DNA from: Planoprotostelium fungivorum
Lineage: Eukaryota; Evosea; Variosea; Cavosteliida; Cavosteliaceae
NCBI GenBank assembly: GCA_003024175.1
Contig: MDYQ01000024.1
Span: forward strand, 62,001 to 126,000
Reading direction: 5' to 3'
DNA length: 64,000 nt
Positions within the stretch are counted from its first letter, which is position 1; every line of letters begins with the position of its first letter. The notes beneath the pieces are model-generated. The model made no database searches, had not been told where the DNA came from, and was given only the letters and a program-made list of their open reading frames with translations. The position numbers were made by a program, and so were the translations under genes. This document shows, piece after piece, positions 22,565-33,397 of the stretch.

Positions 22565-25500
22565 ATGGATGGAAAGTATAATACCATCACGATGGACGAC
22601 CGGTCCAGCAACAATTCAACGTCTACAAGTAACTTGAGCATTAAGCTCCCCAAACTGTACTACGCCACGGGAGATACTGTCTCAGGCAGAGTCCATCTCG
22701 ATCTCAAGACTGATAGAAGAGTCAACTCGATCGTCATCCATTTGACGGGTTCAGAGTTCTGCGAGACATCCGTCCTTGCAGACATCCCCTTCCAGGTGCC
22801 CGACCCCCTTCTATATTGACCTTTTCGATCGGCGATGACGTCGACTGTTCTTCGTCCAGCATGCTGAATGTTTTCTCAGAGAAAATGGATTTTAGATGGA
22901 GCGACTACCCTCTATGGAAACAAGATCAAGATGAACCGTAATGGAACCATTCAAAGAGTTGGAATCCCCCCCGAGTCCCAGGCGGTTCTCATCAAGGCCG
23001 GAAACTACTCTTGGCCCTTCTCATTCGCAGTCCCAAAGAACATCCCCCCCTCTGCCCTCTACAAGAATGGCAAAGTCAAGGTAAACCTCCCTCTCATTTT
23101 CGATCACCCTCTCAATCTCACAGATCGGCTATCTTCTCCACGTCGTAGTCGATGTTCCTTGGTCCAAATCCATGCGAGTCGCTGAGAACATTCGCATCGG
23201 CATTCCTTACTTTGTCGACCCCGAGAAGCCTCCCATCATCCACCGTAACGAAAAGAAGTTTGTCATCCATCACAGATCGACGGCCGAGGGAAATGTGAGA
23301 TGTCATATGACGTCGCGTACTCACAGTCCCAGGCCCTCTTAAAGTTGGAAGCCAGCGTGGACAAGCCAGTGACGTTTACCGGTGAGACCTCCATCTCCTT
23401 CATCCCCAACTAAAAGTGGTCCAGGTGACAAGCTCGCCATCACCGTGAATCTGGAGAACTATTCCGGCCGTACCGTCTATTCTCTCAAGTGCAAACTGAA
23501 GCAGATCTGGGTCTTTGGCAGTGGCTTCTTTGAGAAGTCAACGGTGGCCAAGATCAAGCACAAGGACAAGAAATTTCCCTTGGAAGCCGGCAAATTCTCT
23601 GGTGTCATCAACCTCATCGTGCCCAACTGTGACTTGAAGCCCACCATCCAGAACGCCACTCTGATCAGGTGGGGATGATGATGATGAGATGGAGCTGACG
23701 CGTTGTAGATCCTCGTACCATCTGACCATCTTGGCGGCCGTGAGGACTTCGCCCGTCCGTGTGAGGATTCCCATTGTAATGGGAAGTTTCCCTCCCGTCA
23801 GAAAGGAGAAGGGTGAGACGTCCTCCATCTTCCGTCATCATCATGATGTCACATGATGATGTCACATGATGATCTCACATGAACATCAGGCGTCATGCAG
23901 AGCTCGGCTCTGGTGGAGGCACCCACCACTTACGTCTCGAAGGAAGAACAGATCGCAGACATGTCCCACAACACCGACCAGGAGGTACGTCCACAGAATT
24001 TCTCCTCTGACCTATTTATAGATCGCCTCGGAGCCCCTTCTCATCGATTGGGACGCCCCGGCCCCCGGACAATTCGACAACGTGTCCTCTTTCGAGACTC
24101 CTCTGGTGCCTGAATTTGCTCACGTCAAGGCTCAGCCTCAGGTCGTTCAGCAACAGACGATCATCACCCAGCAGCCTCAGATGGCCACTCAACAGCGACC
24201 ACAGATGCCAGCAGGTCCCGGTTACCAAGGACAACAGGGAATCCAGCAACCGTTCCTCAACATGGATCTGGGTGAGAGTTCTGGCGGGAAACATTTGGGA
24301 CTCATCGATTTCAGGTTTGGGACTCCGTCAAGACGCACCCCCCGTGAGTTTCTCCCACGATTTTCCCGCGCAAATGTTGACCTATTTTTAGCCTATTCCG
24401 CAGAGAGCCCCCGGCCCAGAATCTTTCGCTCTCTCTCCTCCCCTCCTCGCCACAGACATCCGTCAACCCATGGCCCCCATCAACGTCATGGTACGTAAAT
24501 CCAAATTTCCCCCAAATCTCACCGACTCTTCAGCCTTCCGAGAAGCAGCTCAACCTGATGAAATTGGAGAAGTCACTTCGCGTTCTGAAGGATGCTGGCC
24601 TCGAATTCGACAGCGCCATGCAGTGGACTTCGATTCAAGATGAAGATGTCAACGCTGCCGCTGCTCGATCCACGTTGACCGCCACGGTGGGTGCCATCAG
24701 TGGAATGTCTCAAGCCATCGTCGCCTCCACAGAAGAGATCGAGAAGAACGCCAGAAACAAATCCGAGGGTCCTTTCATCCTCAACTTGGACAACCTCAGC
24801 GCTTACCTGCGTGACCTCGTCAACGTTTCAAAGGTGAAGAGTGAGAGGGTGGAATGGAGGGTGATGATTGTAGGTTGCCTCGAACCAGATGGGAGACCAG
24901 AGGGAGCAGCAGCAACTGTTGATCAACGCCAAGAGAATCGCCACGACCGCATTCGACCAAGCCGAAATCGCCCGCGAGGTGAAATTTCACGGAGATTTCG
25001 TTTCGGCTTCCCTGACCTTCCCAGCTCATGGAACACAACCCTTTCTCCTCTGGCCTCAGCGAGGACGCCTTATCTCGCATGTTGACCGAGAAGTCCAATG
25101 CAGTGAGAGACGCTGTCAATCATCTCGTCAAATTCTCCAATGGAGCTGTACAAGCCTCTTCAGACCGTGTCAACTTTTTGAGCGGGAAAGTGGCCGAGAT
25201 CGGTACCGTGTTGGACGAGTCGAACAACCCCTTCGCACTCATCGTGAGTCGATCGATCTACAACGCGCCGCTGATGACGTCATCAGAACACGAGCGCCAC
25301 GGTAGATGACGTGGAGAAGATGGCACAGCAGCTGTCATCAGCCGCCTCTCTCATCGTCATGGCTTCCCACGGCCAGTACTCTAAGGTACACACATTTTTC
25401 TCGGAAATTTCTCAGATCTTTCTAGGTACTGGAGACCGTGGAGAAGAGCGTACCCTTGGTACGTCAGCTTCTCTCGGCTACAAAGGGAATACAATCGACT

Positions 25501-26910
25501 GTCACTCGTTACCCCGAGAGCACAGCACCCATTGTAGAGCACGCCAAGAGGGCCGTGAAGGAGCTCCAGCAACTCATCACTACAACGAGCCAAGTCATCA
25601 GTCAGGGTAGTTTGACTCACCCCAAGGCACTCGAGAGACAGATCAACGAGCAAGCGAGAGACGTACAGTCTCAGACCAGCCGCATTGTAGAGCAGACCCG
25701 TGCCATCAAGAGCAAGCAGGCCAGGTGAGAGACGATTCCTCGTTGTAGACGAGTGGATGTAGAATCATTTCATGTGACTCGTTGTAGATACGCCGAGGAA
25801 GAGCAGAGAGAGAAATTGGCTCAAGCCAAGAGGATCCAAGAGGCGGCAACAGCCTCCATCCCCCCTCCCGCCGTCCTCCCTCAGCAACCTCCCGTACAAC
25901 TCCCACCCGTCGTGGAACCTGTCAAGGTGATTCCATGAAATTTCCCCTCCGTTGACTCGTTGTAGACCGTCGCCGCGGCACCCGTCCACAATTACGACCA
26001 GACAACCAACGACGAGCTGAAGAACGCCATGGCCGCACTCGCAACCGCAGCCGCCCGCCTCAAGACCGTCAAAGGTGGCTCCCCCGCAGAATTGCGCAGA
26101 AAGGCACTCAAGCGATCAGGGTGAGTCCATCTACAACGGCGTTGTAGATTGACGTCCCCAGCATCACTTCGACTCGCGAGTACATGGATCCTCACGTCTT
26201 AGTCATGAACGCCACCGGAGACGTCGCCGGAGCTCTTAAGAACCTCTTAAACGCTGCGAGAATGGCTCAAGATCAGAGGATCGAGAACCACAAGACTGGC
26301 GTGTCGAAGGAAGAGGTGGAGGTCACGTGACCGATGACGTGTGATGACGTCATCAGGTGTACCACCGCGACCCCACGTGGTCCGAGGGAGTTGTTTCTGC
26401 GGCCAAGTCCGTCGTGCAGACGATGGAGCAGCTCATCGAAGCCTCGACTGCCAAACAGTTGGACGACGACCTCGTCGTCACCCTCGCCCGAGGTGAGACC
26501 CATTTTCGACCCTCCCTTTTTCTCATGCGGATGCAGGTGTGTCTTCTGCCACGGCCCAGTTGGTTGCCGCAGAGAGGGTTAGAGGAGACCCCGATTCAGA
26601 TGCCACAAAGTTCCTTCTCATGTCGGCCAAGGGTGTCGCATCGGCCACATCTGATCTCATCGCAAAGACGAGAGATGCCGCTCAGGTAGATGGCTCGTTG
26701 TAGATGTGGAATTGACGGAGATTTCAGGTTACGGCGGAACCCAGGCCCACCGTGAAGGCAGACGGAAAAGTCACGGAAGACGCACCAGCCACAGCCACTT
26801 CAGACAAGGTGAAGGAGTTGGAGACAGCTCTTCGCATCACTCGCCTCGAGAAGGAACTGGCAGCAGCTCGAAACGAGATGACTGGAATCCGCAAGGAGAG
26901 ATACCAATGA
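22565..26910 (+). CDS. Arrestin-domain protein fused to a talin/HIP1-type I/LWEQ actin-binding tail
   Basis: One gene with roughly 18 short introns and frame-consistent joins. The first part (22565-23830) is an arrestin fold: LPKLYYATGDTVSGRVHLDL, the N-lobe end AGNYSWPFSFAVPKNIPPS, and the C-lobe with SGRTVYSLKCKL and IVPNCDLKPTIQNATL. A Gln/Pro-rich linker follows (24060-24480). Then come long helices (24540-25730) with two NPF tripeptides (EHNPFSSG, SNNPFALI) that could bind EH domains. The C-terminus (26000-26900) has the I/LWEQ/THATCH pattern: VSSATAQLVAAERV, LLMSAKGVASATSDLI and a final amphipathic helix. The key join (K-G-VMQSS across the intron at about 23811-23889) keeps frame, so arrestin and tail are one protein. 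A role linking cargo or receptors to actin in endocytosis is inferred. ATG 22592 is an alternative start. Confidence 0.88.
25244..25286 (+). other. 43-nt intron carrying both ATCTACAACG and TGACGTCATCAG motifs
   Basis: The donor is GTGAGTC, and ATCTACAACG follows within 10 bases. The intron ends exactly with GATGACGTCATCAG. It separates NPFALI from NTSATVDDVEK in the arrestin-I/LWEQ gene. It shows that two motif classes can occur in one intron, each at its typical end. Confidence 0.8.
25725..25787 (+). other. 63-nt intron ending TGACTCGTTGTAG
   Basis: The flanking exons join as KQA-R-YAEEEQREK, which fixes the acceptor at the TAG of CGTTGTAG. The intron holds two copies of CGTTGTAGA and is a clear proof that the motif acts as the 3' splice site. 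Confidence 0.8.
26316..26356 (+). other. 41-nt intron of the TGACGTCA class
   Basis: The exons join as KEE-VYHRDP. Inside are GATGACGT and, at the 3' end, GATGACGTCATCAG. The 5' GATGACGT can pair with ACGTCATC next to the acceptor. Confidence 0.8.
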
Positions 26911-26989
26911 TAGAATAAAGAACGAACTGGATATCACATGTAGAGATGACGCGTGCGATTGATGGGGTCGTGTAAGACACTTTATTCAT

Positions 26990-28025
26990 TTTCTTTATTC
27001 GAGTGTCTGCGACGATGTCATCATCGATACTCTATCTAACCCATTGACCAAAGGTGCTCCATTCGTCCAGAACAGGGTGCGAATCACAAACAACTCTCAA
27101 AAGATTCCATCAATATGCCAGCGAGCAGAGGCAAAGAAATGATTTAGAAAGGAGGGCAACTAAACGGGGAGTGTATCTGATTCGGGCTCCCACGCCTTCT
27201 CCCGAGAAAGATCCAGGATAGATACTATCCGTAACCTAAATCTGTGAGCCACTCCACGATACATGCCCTCCTTAGCTTACCGCAGCCGACACGTTAAGAC
27301 CGCAGTATATATTGATAGAAGGAGCCTCTCGTTCCCACTCGGTGCGTACGTGATCACCCACCGACTGCATAGCATCAGCAAAGGAGCCCCTTTACCCCAA
27401 GCATGAGGTGACGCCGAGAAACGTAGCATGACGATTTCGCAAGAAACGACGGCAACCCATGAAATGCAAGAGAAACACTTTCCACTGAATCCCATAAGCT
27501 CCATTTTCGGCAGCCGAACTGGTCAAACTGTCGTGCCGACCAGGAGTTGAGGACCTTTGTTGACATTTCAAGAGGATTACATTTCATCGCCCGGATCTGC
27601 TTCTCAGCCGGAAGTTACGCCATTCCGTCGAAAACAAGAGCGAGACGATTCGCCGTGGCTTCGATTTCATAAGACGATGTCCACTGGACGGGGAGGAAGA
27701 AGAGCGAGACAGAGAGAAGATGTCCGAGTGCATCTGAGGGCCTTGATGACAAGCTCGAAAGAGGAAGTCTAGAGTGCTCGCGATGTGCAGGACGGTTAGC
27801 TCTCGGGTCCGCTGGACTTTACCTCATCTCACACAGAGACACGCACACACGCAAAAACCACCCAAGGTGTTCCTCTTAGACATGTCGCCTCATCTCAGAG
27901 TGATGAGTGAGAAAATACAGATCCACCCGTACCGCACGACGACCACTACGCCAGCGTGATGATTCTGGATCATCACGCACGATCTCCATCTCCCACTTGA
28001 ATACCAGCATCGATATAAAGATAGA
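26990..28025 (-). repeat. Dispersed ~1.1 kb repeat, copy C (inverted)
   Basis: Reverse-complement copy of the repeat seen at 5690-6790 and 7350-8515. Landmarks in reverse order are: CTTATTCGAGTGTCTG-like edge (near 26995), ACCAAAGGTGCTCCAT (27048), GCTTACCGCAGCC...ACGTTAAGA (27275), the core GAGCGAGACAGAGAGAAG (27700) and CTTTATATCGATGCT (complement, near 28015). It lies directly downstream of the stop of the minus-strand steroid-reductase-like gene, in the same sense as that gene. Copy A sits just as close behind the BAR-RhoGAP gene. Divergence from A and B is higher outside the core. Confidence 0.75.
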
Positions 28026-28173
28026 GAGTCTATTGGTTCGTATTTCTTCTTTTCTGTCATGGTAGGAGAGGCAGTGTCTCTGTGAAACAACGGCATCCAT
28101 GGGTTGATGAGTGAAAGAATCCTTTCGATCGAGCTGATGAAAGGGATGTAAATATTCTCTTTATTCTCTCTGT

Positions 28174-29119
28174 TCAATAGAGGAAGGGGAAGACTGCCTT
28201 CCTCTCTTTGGGGTATGTGGGAAAGGTTGTCCGGTACCACTTGAGATGAGTTCTGGCCCTGGGTACGAGATTGGCCAGGTTCCATACCAAGAAGGAAAGA
28301 GTGAAGTAGTTCTGCGTCATGATGTAATATCCTAGAAGAGGCATCAGCGATCGCACCATCATGAGATGGCTGACACCTGTCCATTCTACAATCTCGCTGA
28401 AATAGTTGGGGGCGGCGACGTAATCGAAGAGGTAACCTCTTGGGACGGCATAGCGACCGGAGGGGTCCACTTGCTCTCCTTCTTTCTTTCCTGATGAGAT
28501 CTTCTTCTTCAGATCGACCAGCATGCCGTCACAGATGATGTTGGATGCGAAACCATACACGAACATTATGATACCGATGAAGAAAGACAGTGTCTGCAAA
28601 GTGCTGAAGGAATAGTCTTGAGCGGGCTGGATAGGTGTCAGTGGTGGAAGGATAGTGATGGTTGTGGCTCACGCTGATGATAAACATCCAACGGCCGACG
28701 ACGTAACCATTGCACAAGTTGAAACCAAAGGCACAGGTGCAGATGAGAAGATCCATTGTCTGATTGTTGGAAGGGATGCGGAAGGGGAAGATGAAACATC
28801 TCTGGAAGTAATGGATCAGCCACAATCCACCAAATAGAAGACGTGCTACGTCGCGGTGATCGGGCTCAGAAGTCACCATGAAATAGAGGATAAGTGTAGG
28901 TGATGGAATCTCCATCAACAGCCAAGTGAGGCGATTATTCATCTGAATGATGTTCAATATCACCCAGCACTGTCCCTTCACCTTAAAGCGCCCCGGTTGT
29001 GAGTGTCTACCATATCCAGCTGTGATGAATTGCAGAACCACAGTGACGATCAGGGCTAAGCCGATCCATAGTGTTGTCAAAAGATAGTGAAAGGCGATGG
29101 GTTCTTGTGTGATGATCAT
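28174..29119 (-). CDS. 3-oxo-5-alpha-steroid 4-dehydrogenase (SRD5A) family membrane reductase
   Basis: Polytopic membrane enzyme expected to reduce a steroid or a related enone/polyprenol double bond with NADPH. Two exons are joined by an intron at about 28675-28630. Family signatures are LIHYFQRCFIFPFRI (N-terminal conserved IHYxxRxxIFP block), GFASNIICDGMLVDLKKK, PRGYLFDYVAAPNYFSEIVEW (cofactor/active region) and the C-terminal HLKWYRTTFPTYPKERKAVFPF. These match animal and plant 5-alpha-reductases (DET2/SRD5A1) along the whole length, about 300 residues. Start at 29119 (MIITQEPIAFHYLL) puts the first helix where the family has it. The preferred substrate cannot be told. Confidence 0.93.
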
Positions 29120-29324
29120 GATTGCCGTGCCCGCGCGTTGTGTGTGACGTTTTCTTTTGTTTTACGAGAGTCGCAGTTTTCTGTGGTGCCGACGGCACTG
29201 TCTATTTTCACACAACGAGGAGAACAAGGAACCTAAGATTGGGAGTAACCTCACGTCTGCCAGAGACGTATTGATCGATCGCATGTGATGAGAGAGAAGA
29301 GCGTAGATCGGTGTACAAAATAGT

Positions 29325-30062
29325 TTAATTTTGTGTGACGACTCCGTTTTCACAGTGGTAGCTGTTGGTGTCATAGCATGTCGTTCCACAGAGAGAAGTT
29401 CCCTCGTAACACAGTTGGACCTTTCCGTCGGCTCTGGCGTAACATCCATAGTTGTTGGGGGAGTAACAGGCACCATCACAGCATGGCATGTCAGAGGCAC
29501 AGTTGCAAGATGCAGAGGTGGAAGGGGTGAGGGGTGTGGCGTGGACATGAGAAGAAGATGATGTCTGGGCGGGTGCAGACTCTACGGTCGAAGAGGCGAT
29601 GGGAACAACGGCTGGGGAGTTGGTGGTTTCAGAGGAGGTTGTGCTGTTGTTGGGGACACAGAGACCATATGAGGTTCTCAGATATCTGGGATGGTGTCAG
29701 ATCGATGGACGATATGATAGAGTGGCTCACGTGTCACAAGTGTATCCCTCACTGCAGCAACCGGTGGCTCCAGAGGCAGAGACACAACCTTGAGTGTTGG
29801 CAGGACATACAACATAGGCGGGGTAGCTGTTGACAGTGCAGGAAGAGCTGCTGGCATCGTAGCAAGAGCCAGTAGAGCAGATGTGTCCTCTGAATGTCTC
29901 GGGGCATCCGCAGTAAGAGGTTCCAGCATCGCAGCAGACAGTGGCTGCGCCCATGGGGGTATGGCAGGACTGATTATCTCCACAGGTGCCTGATCCACAG
30001 GCCTTATCGGCGTAGACGGCCAAGCTGAGAGCCAGGAAAACGAGAGCGATACGTGCGTGCAT
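29325..30062 (-). CDS. Secreted Cys-rich protein, paralogue-like to the gene at 19481-20207
   Basis: Signal peptide (MHARIALVFLALSLAVYA), then dense Cys-rich modules (CGSGTCGDNQSC, CCDAGTSYCGCPE, GCCSEGYTC) in the first exon. An intron follows (about 29730-29665). The second exon has a Ser/Thr-rich linker and a C-terminal Cys block CYSPNNYGCYARADGK, LCYEGTSLCGTTCYD, YHCENG. That block has the same layout as LCHKPDESCGKYCYD/YTCKNG in the other secreted gene. Likely an extracellular or wall protein. The binding partner is unknown. Confidence 0.75.
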
Positions 30063-30742
30063 CGTGATGATTATAGATAGCGTGAGAACGTGTGAGTTGG
30101 TGTTGAACGTTTCGTGAGCGTGTTAGTTTGAATCAGACTCCCACCAGAGTGCTATAGGGCTCCATGGGTGGTTTTTCTATGGAATTAGAAGATGCTGTCA
30201 CGAGTTTAAGAAGAGAAAGAAGCTTCCGACAGACGGGAGACACCTGCCGTCGTCCAATACAGGACAAAAGGCTTACAAAGCGTAGAACCCTCATGCACCT
30301 TAATATTCAAGCCTGTTGGGCAGTCAGCCTCTTCCAGGAAGGCAAGAGTGCTATGGAAGGACACCGAGAGACTCACAGGCACGAGGAAGTGGGGCGATCG
30401 CCTATCGGGCTAGATTTGAGCGTGCAGAAGAATCGTACGCGATGTCAGGAGACGAGGAGACCCAACTGAAGATGTCAGCCTCCTTGCGAAGATGAAAAGA
30501 CGATTCATTTCGGATACGGAGAATAAATATTGCACGGGGGTGAAGAAGATGGGATCATGATCGCATCATGCTCTCGTGAAGATTGTGGTATGACTCTACG
30601 ATCTGGTACTGGTTAAACCACCTTACTGTCTAGACATGAACCGTCTTGGGTTGTTCTGTTGAAGCGGTGACTGTAATTTGGGGTTTGTCGCTCGAATTTC
30701 GCAGGCGATTTGCAATCCCGTTTCAAAAAACAAACGCAAAAC
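30063..30742. other. Intergenic region between divergent genes
   Basis: It separates the divergent secreted-protein and stress-protein genes and should hold both promoters. An open frame at 30164-30469 has no domain, no signal peptide and no intron support, so I do not call it. No tRNA fold was recognised. Confidence 0.4.
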
Positions 30743-31357
30743 ATGAAGTACCTCCTCTGCTATCACGGCTCACCATCGTCTGACCACGCCATAGACGAAT
30801 TGACAAAGATCATCGATGCGTCACCTACCGTCTATGTGTGGGTGGGATATAAGGTGACAGACATTTTCACATCGACATCGTCTTAACTCTCTCAGATCGA
30901 ATTGCCAGGGACCCTGACACCAGAAGTGATGGCTCCACAAGAATATCTGAAGGATCGTTTCACAAACAACCACGACGCGCTGAAAGCAGAAGCCGAGAAT
31001 CTAGCACAGTCTGCCGTTCAAAAGCTTGTTCAACGTGGAGTGCGTCATATCACATCGAATCACATCACAGATCATGATGCACACGTCACATTTTCATCTT
31101 CTAACACGAAGAAAAGGTGCCAGAGGACAAAATTCACAGAATTGTAGAAGCTGTGGCTGACGTTGGTGAGAGAATTGTAGAGACATCGAAGGAGAACGAC
31201 ATCGACACTGTCCTGATTGGAAGTCACGAGCTCAACTTCATCGAGAGGTGAGCCGAGTTGACGATGAACGAGACTGATATATAATAGATTGATCTTCGGT
31301 TCGATCAGTGAACACGTCTCTCAGAATGCAAAGTGTACAGTGGTCTTGTGCAAATAA
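30743..31357 (+). CDS. Universal stress protein (UspA-like) family
   Basis: Small nucleotide-binding alpha/beta protein of about 150 residues in four exons. It begins MKYLLCYHGSPSSDHAIDE (first beta strand and S-x-S loop). The C-terminal ATP-binding signature G-2x-G-9x-G is visible as LIGSHELNFIER plus LIFGSISEHVSQNAKCTVVL, split by an intron near 31248-31288. In this family the motif is usually GSHGxGxxxRxxxGSVSxxV. Here the second G is E/L-substituted (GSHELNF), so ATP binding may be weakened. TAA at 31355-31357 lies inside an AATAAATG polyadenylation-like string. Confidence 0.85.
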
Positions 31358-31645
31358 ATGTACAATAGAATTCAAATTCGTATTCCATCATCGTGATCTG
31401 TGAGCTCAGACGTTTTAGAAGATCACGCTATCGACTTGGTACCGCGACGTGTGTGCCTTGTCTTTCAATCGAGTGGTACATTCTATAGAGGGTTTTCATA
31501 CTCTCATTCGAGCTCTTCAATGACATGGACCGGTGTTGGTGTTGGGGGAGTGAGGTCACGTGCAGGCAGGAACGTAATTTTGATGTTTACAAACAGCCGG
31601 TCTCGCTTTGTATTCCGACCATCACAAAACCGGCACGAAGACGAG

Positions 31646-33379
31646 ATGTTCAAGGTGTTAAGAGTTGCACAATTTCAGAGACTGAACCATGTCACACCAT
31701 TGAAGAGACCCAGTCTCAACGGGCGACCACAGATGAGAACCTTCGCTGCTCCAGCGGAGAAGGGTGAGATAATACAGTTTCAAGAGGGATGTGCTCATCG
31801 TTACAGTGAAATACAATTGGGCTGATCCCCTCAATCTGCATTCCCAATTGACGGAGGAAGAACAAATGATTCAAGAACAAGTGAGTCGTTCTCATCAAAA
31901 CAATTCTTCTTTCGATACGTTCACTTTGTATGACGTCTCGACATTTCATTGCCCTCCTATCGTGTTCATGACGTTGACGTCATACCCAGGTCCACTCTTA
32001 TTGCCAAGAGCACCTCATGCCACGCATCATCGAAGCCAATCGTCACGAACAGTTTGATCGTGAGATCATCACCGAGATGGGCCAGAGAGGTCTTTTGGGT
32101 GCCACCATCAAAGGCTACGATTGTCCGGGCGTCTCATCCGTCTCTTACGGTCTCATCGCTCGTGAAGTCGAGAGGTACGCCTCTGAATGATTTTCATCTC
32201 ACCATTGTCCATATCATGTGTCCGATGATGAAATGTTCGTGTGTCTGAATCACGACAGAGTTGACAGTGGTTACCGTTCTGCCATGTCTGTCCAATCATC
32301 CCTCGTGATGCATCCCATCTACGCCTACGGATCAGAGGAGCAGAAGCAGAAGTACCTACCCAGGCTGGCCGCCGGACAAATTGTCGGATGTTTCGGCCTC
32401 ACCGAGCCCAACCAAGGCAGTGACCCCGGTAACATGCAGACTCGCGCCAGAAAAGTCGGAGAAAACTACATACTGAACGGCAGTAAGACCTGGATCACCA
32501 ACTCGCCCATCGCTGACGTCTTCATCATCTGGGCCAAAGATGAGACCGGAGAAATCCGCGGATTCATCCTGGAGAAGGTGACGATCTACAACGTTGTAGA
32601 TGATGACAATTTCGCAGGGTATGAAGGGTCTCAGTGCACCGAAGATCGAGGGAAAATTCTCGTTACGTGCCAGCATCACAGGCATGATCATGATGGACGA
32701 TGTGGAAGTGCCTGCGGCCAACCTCTTGCCCAACGTCAAAGGACTGAAAGGACCTTTCGGTTGTCTCAACAACGCCAGGTGAGTCCCAAATCATAATCGA
32801 TCTACAACGTTGTAGATACGGTATCGCCTGGGGTACCCTGGGTGCGGCCGAATTCTGCTTCCACGCCGCACGACAATACGCATTGGATCGACAGCAGTTT
32901 GGAGCTCCGTTAGCCTCCTACCAGCTCATCCAGAAGGTGACCCCCATCTCCATCATCTACAACGAACCAACCCCCTCAGGACTTCGCCGACATGTCCACC
33001 GACATTGCCCTCGGCCTTCAAGCCTGCTTGAGAGTCGGTCGATTGAAGGATGAAGGTCTGTTGGCCCCTGAGATGGTGTCTATGATCAAGAGAAACTCTT
33101 GCGACAAGGCAATCGCCATCGCGAGACAGTCGAGGGACATCCTCGGCGGGAACGGAATCTCCGACGAATACCACATCATCCGGTGACTACAACGTTGTAG
33201 ATGGAGGATCTGACCCATCTAGCCACGTCATGAACTTGGAGGCAGTGATCACGTACGAGGGTACGAGGAGCATTCATTCTCTCATTTTGGGAAGGGCCAT
33301 CACTGGCCTGCAGGCCTTCACGGCTTCTCCGCCCACGAAGAAATCGGAGGCGGTGCCGCCCAAGACGGGACAGATTTAA
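31646..33379 (+). CDS. gcdh: Glutaryl-CoA dehydrogenase, mitochondrial
   Basis: FAD enzyme that oxidises and decarboxylates glutaryl-CoA to crotonyl-CoA in lysine and tryptophan breakdown. The first about 40 residues are basic and Ser/Thr-rich ([16 protein letters not shown]), fitting a mitochondrial presequence. Acyl-CoA dehydrogenase landmarks follow: [62 protein letters not shown]. The end [20 protein letters not shown] carries the catalytic glutamate (YEGT), with [10 protein letters not shown] after it; these are specific to GCDH rather than other family members. Seven or so short introns are present, including 32578-32617, 32779-32815 and 33183-33222, all with the ATCTACAACG motif or its palindrome. 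The gene ends only 18 bp from the convergent DNMT5-type gene. Confidence 0.95.
32578..32617 (+). other. 40-nt intron with ATCTACAACGTTGTAGAT palindrome
   Basis: The intron separates FILEK from GMKGLSAPK in the dehydrogenase, a conserved region, so the boundaries are firm. The 18-bp perfect palindrome starts six bases after the donor G. Confidence 0.85.
32779..32815 (+). other. 37-nt intron ending in the palindrome, TAG acceptor
   Basis: The conserved NNA-R-YGIAWG block fixes both splice sites. The intron ends CTACAACGTTGTAG, so the last bases of the palindrome are the acceptor, and the following exon starts AT, completing the palindrome. Confidence 0.88.
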
Positions 33380-33397
33380 AATCCGATCGAAATGATT

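Noticed and set aside
30164-30469. 101-codon plus-strand open frame
   Set aside because: No domain, signal or splice support, and it lies in a promoter region between divergent genes.
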